64,000 nucleotides of DNA from Variovorax jilinensis (GCF_030316885.1 NZ_JASZYQ010000011.1:25604-89603), one strand, 5' to 3'; positions 7,855 to 16,520 are shown, numbered from the stretch's first letter. Notes: a model not told the origin generated them from the sequence alone. A program made the numbers and translations.

Positions 7855-9095
7855 GCAGGGGCAGCCACGCTGCCGCGTCGCAGCGCGACGGGCAGCAGGT
7901 CGCGCCACGAATCGCCGGGCGCCTGCGCGAGCCGCAGGTAGACCATGGCCACCCATAGCAGGGCCAGGCCGATCTGGGCGTCGCGCAGCGCCGAGTTGAC
8001 GCTGGTGGCGATGAACATGATCAGTGTCGCGACGAAGGCCAGGCGGCCGGCCTGGTCGTCGCGGCGCCAGGCCAGCCACAGCGCCATCAACATGATCACG
8101 ATCAGGGTCAGCGCGCCGGGCACGCCGGCCTGCGAGCCCATCCACAGGAAGTCGTTGTGCGGCATGTTCTTGTAGTCGAGCAGCTTGGGCCCGCGCAGGT
8201 GCCACTGCTCGGTCCAGGCGCCGATGCCCCAGCCGGTCAACGGCCGGTCGATGATCATGCGGGCGGTGTCGCGGTACATGTAGTAGCGCACGACCCAGCT
8301 GGCCTCGGAGATCTCGCCGGCCTTGGCAGCCTCGATCTCCTGGATGCCGACCGCGAACTTCTGCTGCACGATGGGTGTGTTCCAGAGTGCCGCGGCGGCC
8401 ACCGCGCCGCCGATCACGAGCACGACGGCCAGCACCTTGAGTTGACGGCGCCACTGGTGCACGCAGGCCGCGGGAATCGCCAGCAGCAGCGCCAGCAGCG
8501 AGGTGCGCGAGGGCAGATTGAGCGAGATGATCGCGATCACGGCCGGCACCAGTGCGAAGGCCGCGAGCGCCTGCCAGCGCCGGTGCTCTACCAGCGCCTG
8601 CAGCCCGTAGACCACCGCCGACGCCGCCATGATCGTGAACAGCAGGGCGTTGCTGATGGACTTGTTGCCGATCAGGATGATGACGCCGCGCCAGGGCTCC
8701 CACAGCGGGAAGCCCACGCTGTAGAACAGCCCGATCATCACGATGTTGACGAGGCCCATGAGCCAGAAGCCGCGCACGGCCCAGATCGCTTCCTCGCGCG
8801 TGAGCGCCAGCGCCATCAGGATGGTCAGCGCGATGCGCAGACCGTGGAACAGGTTGGAGCCGGTCTCGGCGTAGTGCGGACCGAACGCGAGGATCACCAG
8901 GGTCCACGCCACGTAGGCCATGACGGGCCACCACATCGGGTTGCTGCGCAGCCGCTGGGCGCGTTCGCGCAGGCCGCCGGCGCAGAGCAGCGTGGCCAGC
9001 AGCAGCACTGCCGCGACATAGGTGATACCGACCGGCATGAACACCGTCAGCCCCCAGAACATGGCCGCGGGCCGAACGATGAGCGATCTCTGCAT
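7848..9095 (-). CDS. O-antigen ligase / Wzy-like membrane protein
   Basis: The 415-residue protein has about ten to twelve hydrophobic helices and one long periplasmic loop in the second half (near LWNTPIVQQKFAVG to WGIGAWTEQWHLRG), the usual architecture of the O-antigen ligase/polymerase superfamily. The loop's H/N-rich end (MPHNDFLWMGSQAG) matches the conserved HNxxL feature of that family, where the His assists transfer of glycan from undecaprenyl diphosphate. No glycosyltransferase genes adjoin it, so the substrate is unknown. A TAGAAT at 9110-9105 sits 9 nt before the ATG. Confidence 0.82.
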   Translation of the reverse strand: MQRSLIVRPAAMFWGLTVFMPVGITYVAAVLLLATLLCAGGLRERAQRLRSNPMWWPVMAYVAWTLVILAFGPHYAETGSNLFHGLRIALTILMALALTREEAIWAVRGFWLMGLVNIVMIGLFYSVGFPLWEPWRGVIILIGNKSISNALLFTIMAASAVVYGLQALVEHRRWQALAAFALVPAVIAIISLNLPSRTSLLALLLAIPAACVHQWRRQLKVLAVVLVIGGAVAAAALWNTPIVQQKFAVGIQEIEAAKAGEISEASWVVRYYMYRDTARMIIDRPLTGWGIGAWTEQWHLRGPKLLDYKNMPHNDFLWMGSQAGVPGALTLIVIMLMALWLAWRRDDQAGRLAFVATLIMFIATSVNSALRDAQIGLALLWVAMVYLRLAQAPGDSWRDLLPVALRRGSVAAPAQ

Positions 9096-9104
9096 AGGGG
9101 CAGG

Positions 9105-9110
9105 ATTCTA
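9105..9110 (-). promoter_or_regulatory. Candidate -10 of a leaderless or near-leaderless promoter
   Basis: On the minus strand TAGAAT is followed by 9 nt and then the ATG of the O-antigen-ligase-like gene. There is no purine-rich SD between them. Confidence 0.4.
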
Positions 9111-9182
9111 GAAGGCTCGCCCGGCAAGCCCGGCCGGCGAAGCGAGGCGGGGTGGCGATCGCGGAAGCAGCGTCGACAGGCC

Positions 9183-10376
9183 CTAGTGGGGAAGCGTGAT
9201 CACGAAGCTGGCACCGCCGCCGCCGCCCGGGCGGTCCTCGCAGCGCACGCTGCCGCCGTGGCGCTCGACGATCGACTTCACGAGCGCCAGGCCCAGGCCG
9301 ACGCCGCCATTGCGTTCGCTGGCGCCCGGCAGGCGGTAGAAGGGCTCGAAGATGCGTTCGCGCAGGGCCGGCGGCACGCCGGGGCCGTGGTCGTTGACGC
9401 GGATCTCGGCAGCGCCGCCGCGGCTGCCGATCTCGACCGTGGTCTGGCCCGCGCCGTAGCGGCGCGCATTCTCGAGCAGGTTGCGGATCGCGCGCCGCAG
9501 CAGCCGCGACACGCCGCGTACCGCGAGCGCATCGCTGTCGGTGCCCGCACGCACCTCGAGGTCGGCATCGGCGCGGGCGCATTCCTCGGCCGCCAGGCCC
9601 GTCAGGTCGACCGTCTCGATGGTGCCCATGTCGGCTTCCCTGGCGTCGAGCCGGCTGGCCAGCAGGATCTCGTCGATCAGCTGGTCGAGCTCGGCGACGT
9701 TGCGCGAGATCTCGTCCCGGGCGGCCGGGCTGGGCCGGTCGCCCATCAGCTCGAGGCTCATGCGGATGCGCGTGAGCGGCGAGCGCAGCTCGTGCGAGGC
9801 GTTGGCGAGCAGCGACTTGTGCGAGCGCACCAGTTCCTCGATGCGCGCGGCCGCGGCATTGAAGCCGTTGGCCAAATCGGCGACCTCGTCCTGCCCCTGC
9901 TCGGGCACGCGCACCGACAGGTCGCCCTCGCCCCAGCGCTGCACCCCGCGCTGCAGCACCTCGAGCCGCTTGGTGAGGCGGCGCACGATCGGATAGACCC
10001 CGAGCGCGACGATGAAGCCGACCACCGCCACCATCCAGCCGAGACCGAACGGCGTACGCCAGGCCAGGATGCCCGGCGGCGGGCCCGGCGGGCGCCCGCG
10101 CGCCGCCACCTGCATGGTCATGGTGCGGCCGTCCTCGAGCGTGACGTCGAAGGTGAGCCCGGCGCCCGGCACGCGCGTGGCCGTGCCGGAGCCGATCTGC
10201 TTGTCGTTCGAGTCGAGCACCGCGACCTCGCGCGGCAAGGGCGCCAGACGCTCGCGCTCGCTCTCGGCGGCTTCGCGCACGATCCAGTTGGCGGTCAGCG
10301 TGAGGATGAAGACGCCCGCCACCACCGCGAGCCAGATGCGCACGTAGAGATGGCGTCTGTACAGATTGAGAAGCAT
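9183..10376 (-). CDS. Sensor histidine kinase
   Basis: The 397-residue inner-membrane kinase has a first membrane helix at about 12-33, a short periplasmic sensor of about 75 residues, a second helix at about 108-131, HAMP to about 185, then the H-box SHELRSPLTRIR with the phosphoryl-accepting His near 195. The catalytic domain shows the N-box NLLENARRYG, G1 DHGPGVP and G2 GVGLGLALVK. The ATG at 10376 is the only start that keeps helix 1; longer frames run into the response-regulator gene out of frame. It lies 86 bp downstream of the regulator, in an order (regulator first) typical of OmpR-type pairs. The ligand is unknown. Confidence 0.9.
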   Translation of the reverse strand: MLLNLYRRHLYVRIWLAVVAGVFILTLTANWIVREAAESERERLAPLPREVAVLDSNDKQIGSGTATRVPGAGLTFDVTLEDGRTMTMQVAARGRPPGPPPGILAWRTPFGLGWMVAVVGFIVALGVYPIVRRLTKRLEVLQRGVQRWGEGDLSVRVPEQGQDEVADLANGFNAAAARIEELVRSHKSLLANASHELRSPLTRIRMSLELMGDRPSPAARDEISRNVAELDQLIDEILLASRLDAREADMGTIETVDLTGLAAEECARADADLEVRAGTDSDALAVRGVSRLLRRAIRNLLENARRYGAGQTTVEIGSRGGAAEIRVNDHGPGVPPALRERIFEPFYRLPGASERNGGVGLGLALVKSIVERHGGSVRCEDRPGGGGGASFVITLPH

Positions 10377-10462
10377 GTCAGTCCGCCGCCGGGCCGCCCC
10401 AAGGCGGACGCGGCCCCCCCGGGGGGCAGCGACTACACGAAGTGAGGAGCGTGGGGGCCATA
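10377..10462. repeat. Comamonadaceae-type GC-rich intergenic repeat
   Basis: The whole spacer between the kinase and regulator genes is a palindrome-rich element containing CCGCCCCAAGGCGG and CCCCCCGGGGGG followed by GCAGCGACTACACGAAGTGA and GGAGCGTGGGGGCC. I recognise this pattern as a dispersed intergenic repeat in this family. It can fold into a strong hairpin between two cotranscribed genes and may lower kinase expression relative to the regulator. Confidence 0.6.
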
Positions 10463-11176
10463 TCAGTCCTGCTGCTTGGCGAACACGTAACCGACGCCGC
10501 GCACCGTGAGGATGCGCTTGGGGTTCTTGGCGTCGACCTCGATGGCGGCGCGGATGCGGCCCATGTGGACGTCGATCGAGCGGTCGAAGGCCTCGAGCTC
10601 GCGGCCGCGCACGGCTTCCATGATCTGGTCGCGCGTGAGCACGCGTCCGGCGCGTTCGGCCATCGCGACCAGCAGGTCGAACTGGTAGGAGGTGAGGTCG
10701 GCGAGCTGGCCGCCGACCGTCACGGTGCGTGCATTGCGGTCGATGTCGAGCGTGCCGAAGCGCATCACGGCCGGCGTGTCGGCCGCGGCCTGGCCTTCGC
10801 CACGGCGCCGCAGAACGGCACGGATGCGCGCCAGCAGCTCGCGCGGCTCGAAGGGCTTGGGCAGGTAGTCGTCGGCACCGATCTCGAGCCCGATGATGCG
10901 GTCCATCGGGTCGCCCTTGGCGGTCAGCATCAGCACCGCGACCTTGGCCTGGCCGCCCGGCAGTGCGCGAATGCGGCGGCAGACCTCGAGGCCGTCGGTG
11001 TCGGGCAGCATCAGGTCGAGGATCACCAGGTCCGGCGACCGCTGCTGCAGCTGTTCGAGGCCGCTGGCGCCGTCGGCGGCGTGCGCGAAGCCGAAACCCG
11101 ACTGCGTCAGGTATTCGCCCACCATCTGCGCCAGGCGGGCATCGTCTTCGATCATCAGGAGTTGGGGTGTGCTCAT
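10463..11176 (-). CDS. OmpR-family response regulator
   Basis: The 237-residue protein has an N-terminal receiver with acidic pocket EDD near 10, the phosphorylated Asp in LVILDLMLPDTDG near 55, the switch Thr/Ser in LMLTAKG and Lys in LPKPFEPREL. Its C-terminal winged helix shows LTSYQFDLLVAMA, GRVLTRDQIMEAVRG, the recognition helix RSIDVHMGRIRAAIE and the wing ILTVRGVGYVF. It forms a pair with the downstream kinase. A direct repeat (TTTAC spaced 10 bp) lies about 87 bp upstream and is a candidate self-regulatory box. Confidence 0.93.
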   Translation of the reverse strand: MSTPQLLMIEDDARLAQMVGEYLTQSGFGFAHAADGASGLEQLQQRSPDLVILDLMLPDTDGLEVCRRIRALPGGQAKVAVLMLTAKGDPMDRIIGLEIGADDYLPKPFEPRELLARIRAVLRRRGEGQAAADTPAVMRFGTLDIDRNARTVTVGGQLADLTSYQFDLLVAMAERAGRVLTRDQIMEAVRGRELEAFDRSIDVHMGRIRAAIEVDAKNPKRILTVRGVGYVFAKQQD

Positions 11177-11262
11177 TCGTGTGTCTCCGCGCCGTCTGCC
11201 ACGGCCAGGGTGCGCGGCCTTCCAGCTTGAACCCGAAGGGTCGCGCCGGCTTGAAGGCCACG

Positions 11263-11277
11263 TAAAGTTGGGTAAAC
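11263..11277 (-). promoter_or_regulatory. Direct repeat, candidate response-regulator box
   Basis: On the minus strand TTTAC occurs twice with starts 10 bp apart (TTTACCCAACTTTAC), about 87 bp before the regulator's ATG. OmpR/PhoB-family proteins bind tandem half-sites at this helical period. The assignment to this regulator is inference. Confidence 0.35.
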
Positions 11278-11294
11278 CTGCGGCACCGCCGGAT

Positions 11295-12917
11295 TCATTC
11301 GACGGCGAACAGCAGGGCTTCGGCGCCGAGCGGCGCGCGTGGCGAGCGGGCCAGCAAGGCGCCCAGCGCGCCGCCGTCCAGGCCGGGGTGGTCGGCGCGC
11401 GCGCGGGTCAGGATCTCTTCGGCCAGTGTGGCGAGCTGCGCCACCGAGCGCCGCATGCGCGCCTTGAAGGCCTCGTCGTCGAGCCGGTCGAGCAGGCTGC
11501 GGTTGAGCTCCGCGAACCACGGCAGCGCCGCCTGGTCGAGCATCGCGGGCCGGTTGCGCCGGTGGCTGTGCGCCGACCAGTCGCGAAAGAAGGCCTGCAC
11601 CGCGATGTTGAGCTGCTGCGCGTGCTGCAGTTCGTCCTTGAGGCTTCCGAGCACGGCGAGGTCGGTCAGGCGCTGCTGGAAGAAGATCTGCGACAGCACG
11701 CCCCAGTAGTAGGTGTAGTCCCAGATCACCTTGACCGGGAGCACCTCGGGGTCGCCGAACAGCGGGTACTGGTCGGTGTAGAGCGCGAGCGTGCTTTCGT
11801 AGAAGGAATGGAAGATCTGGTCATAGAGCTGTGCGCGTGCCGTGAGCGCATGGCCGGCGCGGTCGTGCGCGATCAGGTCGCAGATGTAGGTGTTGGCGAC
11901 CGCGATGAAGTCGCTGCCCGGCGAATAGAAGGGGTCGAGAAAGAGGCCGGCCTCGCCGGTCAGCGCCCAGCGCTGGCCCGAGAACACCTGCTTGCAGCCG
12001 TACGAGAAGTTGCGCAGGAAGGCGAAGTCCTGCTGCAGGTGGCGCTTGTCCTTCAGCGCGTCGTGCAGGCGCGGCTGCCAGGTCTGGAGCCAGTCCATCG
12101 CCTTGTCGAAGCTGTCGAGCTTCTCGAGCGGATGCAGGCGCGGATCGGCCACGATGCCGACCGAGTGCGAGCCCGAGGCCAGCGGGATCAGCCAGACCCA
12201 GTAGCCCGCGCCCACCAGGTGGTTGGTCGACAGCCAGCGCGCCTGCGGCTCGCAGCGCGCGCGCCACTGCGGGTCGTCGGACCAGTCGTCGATCGTGATG
12301 CGTTCGCCGATGCGGAACCAGACGGCATTGCAGTCGTGGGCGTTGGCCTCGGCCAGGCCGAGCTTGCGCTTGAGCATGCCGGCGCGGCCGCAGGCATCGA
12401 CCAGCCAGCGTGCCTGCAGCGCGTGGCTCTCGCCGTCCCGGCTCCATTCGAGCCGGTGCGGACCGCGCCCGTCTTCGGCCAGCGAGATCTTGCGCACGGT
12501 CGCGCCGTCGACGAAGCGCACGCCCTGGCGCGCGGCCTCTTCGGCCAGGAAGTTCTCGAAGATGCCGCGGTCGATCTGGTAGCTGGGCACCGACAGGAAA
12601 CGGCTGGCGCCGATCTCGGTCACCTGGTCGATGTCGCGCCGGCCTTCGCTGAAGAAGAAGCGGAAGCCGAACTTGCGCAGCTGGGCGCCGTGCATGTGGG
12701 GCGCGAGACCCAGCACCGTGTCGAAGTAGTGGGCCCCGATCTCGACCGAGGATTCGCCGACCTTGTGCGTGGCGTGCGGCACCGGATGGCTGCGTCGTTC
12801 CAGCACCAGGATGTCGATGTCGGCAAAGCGGCGCCGCAGCTGCAGCGCGAGCGTGAGGCCCGCGAGCCCGCCGCCCATGATCACGACGTCGTGCGTGTGG
12901 GGCAGGCTCTCGGTCAT
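11295..12917 (-). CDS. Tryptophan-halogenase-like FAD-dependent oxidoreductase
   Basis: The 540-residue flavoprotein has the N-terminal dinucleotide fold DVVIMGGGLAGLTLALQL, the acidic strand end LVLERR, and GESSVEIGAHYF, the GExS motif of the flavin-dependent halogenase / geranylgeranyl-reductase group. Further along are LVDACGRAG, the WVWLIPLASGSHSVGIV strand and GEAGLFLDPFYSPGSDF in place of the usual GDAxxxxxP FAD loop. The halogenase WxWxIP-type segment is present in altered form (YWVWLIP). Related enzymes sit in aryl-polyene and dialkylresorcinol clusters. The gene lies 5 bp after the chain-length-factor gene. The long upstream open frame is not real; the start is the ATG at 12917. Confidence 0.82.
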   Translation of the reverse strand: MTESLPHTHDVVIMGGGLAGLTLALQLRRRFADIDILVLERRSHPVPHATHKVGESSVEIGAHYFDTVLGLAPHMHGAQLRKFGFRFFFSEGRRDIDQVTEIGASRFLSVPSYQIDRGIFENFLAEEAARQGVRFVDGATVRKISLAEDGRGPHRLEWSRDGESHALQARWLVDACGRAGMLKRKLGLAEANAHDCNAVWFRIGERITIDDWSDDPQWRARCEPQARWLSTNHLVGAGYWVWLIPLASGSHSVGIVADPRLHPLEKLDSFDKAMDWLQTWQPRLHDALKDKRHLQQDFAFLRNFSYGCKQVFSGQRWALTGEAGLFLDPFYSPGSDFIAVANTYICDLIAHDRAGHALTARAQLYDQIFHSFYESTLALYTDQYPLFGDPEVLPVKVIWDYTYYWGVLSQIFFQQRLTDLAVLGSLKDELQHAQQLNIAVQAFFRDWSAHSHRRNRPAMLDQAALPWFAELNRSLLDRLDDEAFKARMRRSVAQLATLAEEILTRARADHPGLDGGALGALLARSPRAPLGAEALLFAVE

Positions 12918-12922
12918 GGGTA

Positions 12923-13765
12923 TCAGCTCTCGGTTTCGAGCTGCAGGGCGGGCTGCAACTCGAGTTGCAGGGCGAGCGTCGGCGACAGGGCGAGTCGCAG
13001 CGTCCGGGTGGGCTCGCCAAGCGCCAGCGCCTCGAACAGCGGCAGCGCGTCGGCCATTGCGTTGACCTCCAGCGCACGCGCGGCGGCGCTGCGCGCGCGC
13101 GTGGGAGGCTCGTCGCCGGCTGCCAGCGACCATTCGAACGCGGCCAGGCTGCGCGCCGTGCGCACCGGCGACAGCACCAGCGCCACCGCCAGCATCTCGC
13201 GGCTGGCCGTGATCGAGGCCAGCGCGCCGACCGCCGGCATGTCGTAGCCCGCCAGCAGCACCGCGCGCTGGTCGGCCGCGCACTGGGCCGCGGCCTCGAG
13301 CAGTGCCGAGGCGAAGCTGCTCTCGAAGGCGGTCAGCGAATTGCTGGCCGCCATGCAGCCGGTGCCGATGGTCCAGTAGCCCACGGCGGCGTTGTGCACC
13401 GAGTTGTGGAACTTGATCGGCGACAGGAGCAGCGGGTCGTTCGCCAGCGTGGCGCACATGTAGTCGTTGATGCCCAGGTCGCCGTGCGCCGAGGCGAACA
13501 CGCAGGGCAGGTCGGCCGCGTTGCGGCCCGAGGCCGCCACCGCGGCCGCGGCCACCTCGAGCGCGAGCGCCACGGTGTCCGGCGCGCGGCGGCGCTCGGC
13601 CGGCGCGAGCATCTGCGGCGAGGGGCGCCGGGCGGGCGTCTCGGCGGGAGCGGCTTCGCCGCGAAAGACCGCGCTTGCGATCTCCCAGCCCGGCAACGCA
13701 GGCGACCAGAAGGCCGGGCCCTCGATGAAGAGCGATGGCGGCCGGGCGGGTGCGGCGGTCGTCAT
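12923..13765 (-). CDS. Beta-ketoacyl synthase-like chain length factor
   Basis: This 280-residue protein covers only the N-terminal part of a thiolase-fold synthase. It has FASAHGDLGIND, KFHNSVHNAAVGYW and GTGCMAASNSLTAFESSF. A Cys occupies the nucleophile position (TGCMAAS), but the two downstream catalytic histidines of a full synthase are missing because the protein is about 120 residues shorter. This matches the Ketoacyl-synt_2 / chain-length-factor type that pairs with a full KS in aryl-polyene and flexirubin pathways. It overlaps the upstream KS gene by 4 bp (ATGA), so the two are expected to be made in equal amounts and form a heterodimer. Confidence 0.8.
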   Translation of the reverse strand: MTTAAPARPPSLFIEGPAFWSPALPGWEIASAVFRGEAAPAETPARRPSPQMLAPAERRRAPDTVALALEVAAAAVAASGRNAADLPCVFASAHGDLGINDYMCATLANDPLLLSPIKFHNSVHNAAVGYWTIGTGCMAASNSLTAFESSFASALLEAAAQCAADQRAVLLAGYDMPAVGALASITASREMLAVALVLSPVRTARSLAAFEWSLAAGDEPPTRARSAAARALEVNAMADALPLFEALALGEPTRTLRLALSPTLALQLELQPALQLETES

Positions 13766-14955
13766 GCGGCGGCTCCCTTGCCGAACACCAGCGCGCAGTT
13801 GTTGCCGCCGAAGCCGAAGGAATTGCTGAGCGCGAGGCGCACCTCACCGTGCGCCGGCTGCAGCCTGATCTGCGGGCCGCAGTCGACGTCGAGCGTGGTG
13901 GTGTTGACGGTGCCGGGCTTGAGGCCGGTCTCGATCGCCAGCAGGCTGATCACGGCCTCGAGGATGCCGGCGGCGCCCAGCGTGTGGCCGGTGAAGCCCT
14001 TGGTCGAACTCGCGTGCGCAGTGGGCGGGAAGCGGCGCGCCAGCAGCGCGCCCTCGACCTCGTCGTTCTTGGCGCTCGCGGTTCCGTGCAGGTTGACGTA
14101 GTCGATGGCGGCCGCTTCGATGCCGGCGCGTGCGAGGGCGTCGTCGAGCGCACGCTCGGCGCCCAGGCCTTCGGGGTGCGGCGTCGACATGTGGTGGGCG
14201 TCGCTGGCCTCGCCGTAGCCGCGCAGCTCGAGCGGGCCGCAGCCGCGCTCGAGCAGGGCGAAGCCCGCCGCCTCGCCGATGCTGATGCCGTCGCGCGTGG
14301 AATCGAAGGGACGGCAGGGTCCGCTCGACACCAGCTCCAGCGAGTTGAAGCCGTAGAGCACGCTGCCGCACAGCGTGTCGACGCCGCCGACCACGGCCGC
14401 GTCGACCAGGCCGAGCCGGATCAGCCGCTCGGCCGAGGCGAACACCTTGGCGCTCGACGAGCATGCCGTGGACAGCGTCTCGGCCGGGCCCTCGAGCCCG
14501 AGCGCCTGCTGCACGAACATCGTCAGCGAATGCGGCGTGTGGACCTTCGGGCGGCGCTGCGCGGGCGCGAAGGCGCCGTCGACCAGCGTCGTGTAGGCGG
14601 CTTCGGTCTCGCCGATGCTGGATGTCGAGGTGCCGAGGATCAGCGCGATGCGCGTTGGGCCGTGGCGTTCGCGCGCGGCCGCGACCGCCTCGAGGAAGCC
14701 GTCGGCCTGGAGGCCGAGCCAGGCCAGCCGGTTGTTGCGGCAGTCCCACCCGGCCAGTTCGGCGGGCAGCTGCATTTCCTCGAGGCCGTCGACGCGGCCG
14801 ATCCACGTGGGCAAGGGCGCGGCACCGAAGTCGTTGGCGCGCAGGCCGCTGCGCGACTGCGCGAGCGCATCGGCGAGCGGCGCCTTGCCGACACCGAGGG
14901 CGCAGGTGGCGGTGTAGGCGCTGATCTGGAGCGGGGGAATGCGTGCAGGGGTCAC
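13762..14955 (-). CDS. Beta-ketoacyl-ACP synthase, FabF-like
   Basis: The 397-residue condensing enzyme has the full Cys-His-His triad: STACSSSAKVFASAERL (Cys near 170), VNLHGTASAKNDEVE and KGFTGHTLGAAG. The C-terminal SNSFGFGGNNCALVF is also typical. It would elongate an ACP-bound chain by decarboxylative condensation with malonyl-ACP. No ACP, reductase, dehydratase or ligase gene adjoins it, so those partners must be elsewhere on the genome. It leads a three-gene set with the chain-length factor (4 bp overlap) and the flavoprotein. Confidence 0.88.
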   Translation of the reverse strand: MTPARIPPLQISAYTATCALGVGKAPLADALAQSRSGLRANDFGAAPLPTWIGRVDGLEEMQLPAELAGWDCRNNRLAWLGLQADGFLEAVAAARERHGPTRIALILGTSTSSIGETEAAYTTLVDGAFAPAQRRPKVHTPHSLTMFVQQALGLEGPAETLSTACSSSAKVFASAERLIRLGLVDAAVVGGVDTLCGSVLYGFNSLELVSSGPCRPFDSTRDGISIGEAAGFALLERGCGPLELRGYGEASDAHHMSTPHPEGLGAERALDDALARAGIEAAAIDYVNLHGTASAKNDEVEGALLARRFPPTAHASSTKGFTGHTLGAAGILEAVISLLAIETGLKPGTVNTTTLDVDCGPQIRLQPAHGEVRLALSNSFGFGGNNCALVFGKGAAA

Positions 14956-15085
14956 GGGTGGCGCAGGCAGGAAAGAAAATGGATGGGCTGACGCCGGCGG
15001 GGCTGGCGGCTTGCCGGGAGATACAGCCTACCAGCCCGGCGTCCGGGCGAAGTCGGCCAATGCCTCGACCTGGGGCGAAGTCGTT

Positions 15086-16435
15086 TCAGGACCTGGGGGG
15101 TGCCGCCCCGGCGCGAGCGGCACCGCGCGCCGCCAGGGCCACCAGCACCAGCACCGGCAGGCCGAGCACTGCGGTGCTGATGAAGAAGGCCGGGTAGCCG
15201 TAGGCGTCGACGAAGACGCCCGAATAGCCGGCAATGAACTTGGGCAGCAGCAGCATCAGCGAGCTGAAGAGGGCGTACTGGGTGGCCGAATAGCTGATGT
15301 TCGTCAGGCTCGACAGGTAGGCGATGAAGGCGGCCGAGGCGATGCCGCCGGCCAGGTTGTCGGCCGACACCACCAGCACCAGCGCGGTGAGGTCGTGGCC
15401 GCGGGTGGCCAGGCCGGCGAACAGCAGGTTGCTGGCCGCGCTCAGCACGGCGCCGAGCATCAGCACCCGCATCACGCCCAGCCGCATCGACAGCACGCCG
15501 CCGACGAAGGCGCCGGCCAGCGTCATGATCACGCCGTAGATCTTGCTGACGGTCGCCACCTCGTCCTTGGTGAAGCCCATGTCGACGTAGAAGGGGTTGG
15601 CCATGATCCCCATCACCACGTCGCTGATGCGGTAGATCGCGATCAGCGAGAGGATCAGCGCGGCCTGCCAGCGGTAGCGGCGGATGAAGTCCGCGAACGG
15701 CTCGATCAGCACGCTGTGCAGCCAGTCGCGCGCGTTGCGGGCCGGCGGCAGCGCCACCCGCGCCGGCTCGGGCGACAGCAGCACGGTGAGGACGCCGATC
15801 GCCATCGAGGCCGCCATCACGAGGTAGGCGGTCTTCCAGGCGCCGTCCTGGTAGCCGGCCAGGCCCGGTGTCTCGGCCCAGGCCGCGACCCACAGCACGC
15901 CGGCGCCGGCCCAGATCATCGCGAGCCGGTAGCCGGTCTGGTAGGAGGCCGCGAGCGCCGCCTGCTTGCGCGCGACGGCCGATTCGATCCGGAAGGCGTC
16001 GAGCGCGATGTCCTGCGTGGCCGAGCCGAAGGCGGTCAGCAGCGCGCACCAGACCAGTGGCGACAGGCCGTGGCGCGGGTCGTTGAAGGCCATGCCGACG
16101 ATGCCCGCGATCACCGCGAGCTGCGCCAGCAGCAGCCAGCCCCGACGGCGACCGAGCAGCGTGGTGAAGGGCGGCACCGGCAGGCGGTCGACCAGCGGCG
16201 CCCAGACCCACTTGAAGCCGTAGACCAGCCCGACCCAGCTCAGGAAGCCGATGGTGGAGCGGTCGACGCCGGACTCGCGCAGGCGAAAGCTCAGCGTGCC
16301 CAGCACCAGCACCAGCGGCAGGCCCGCCGAGAAGCCCAGCGCCAGCATGCGCAGCGAAGCCGGTTCGAAGTACACCTTGAGCGCGTCGCGCCAGGGCAGG
16401 GAGGGAGGGGCTTCGGCGGCCGGTTGAGAGGACAT
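15086..16435 (-). CDS. ampG: AmpG-family muropeptide permease (MFS)
   Basis: The 449-residue protein has about twelve to fourteen hydrophobic helices. Its AmpG-specific segments include GFSAGLPLVLVLGTLSFRLRE, GLVYGFKWVWAPLVDRLPVP, RRRGWLLL and GSATQDIALDAFRIE. AmpG imports GlcNAc-anhydroMurNAc muropeptides into the cytoplasm for cell-wall recycling and, in species with inducible AmpC, for beta-lactamase signalling. It is divergent from the atzF operon across about 109 bp and ends 130 bp before the KS gene; that 130 bp holds nothing I recognise. Confidence 0.88.
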   Translation of the reverse strand: MSSQPAAEAPPSLPWRDALKVYFEPASLRMLALGFSAGLPLVLVLGTLSFRLRESGVDRSTIGFLSWVGLVYGFKWVWAPLVDRLPVPPFTTLLGRRRGWLLLAQLAVIAGIVGMAFNDPRHGLSPLVWCALLTAFGSATQDIALDAFRIESAVARKQAALAASYQTGYRLAMIWAGAGVLWVAAWAETPGLAGYQDGAWKTAYLVMAASMAIGVLTVLLSPEPARVALPPARNARDWLHSVLIEPFADFIRRYRWQAALILSLIAIYRISDVVMGIMANPFYVDMGFTKDEVATVSKIYGVIMTLAGAFVGGVLSMRLGVMRVLMLGAVLSAASNLLFAGLATRGHDLTALVLVVSADNLAGGIASAAFIAYLSSLTNISYSATQYALFSSLMLLLPKFIAGYSGVFVDAYGYPAFFISTAVLGLPVLVLVALAARGAARAGAAPPRS

Positions 16436-16498
16436 TCGGTGCGGGTGTTGTGGCTCGCATTATTAGTGCTGCCGCGGCCGGCCAACGGCGAACCGGGC

Positions 16499-16514
16499 TG
16501 GCACACCCTTTGCA
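16499..16514 (+). promoter_or_regulatory. Sigma-54 (-24/-12) promoter of the atzF operon
   Basis: TGGCAC, then 5 nt, then TTGCA matches the RpoN consensus TGGCACG-N4-TTGCA with correct GG-to-GC spacing (GG at 16500-16501, GC at 16512-16513). The predicted +1 is near 16525, 20 bp before the chosen ATG. No activator (NtrC-type) site is obvious by eye upstream. Confidence 0.7.
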
Positions 16515-16520
16515 TGACAT

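Noticed and set aside
12923..13765. Interpretation of the short ketoacyl synthase as a truncated pseudogene
   Set aside because: Length and motifs match the chain-length-factor type, it overlaps its partner gene by 4 bp, and the frame is intact.
11295..13847. An 850-residue version of the halogenase-like flavoprotein
   Set aside because: The first 310 residues are an out-of-frame reading of the chain-length-factor gene; the FAD motif begins at the ATG at 12917.
14956..15085. A pseudogene fragment between the KS gene and ampG
   Set aside because: A short open minus-strand segment exists but is too short and shows no recognisable family sequence.
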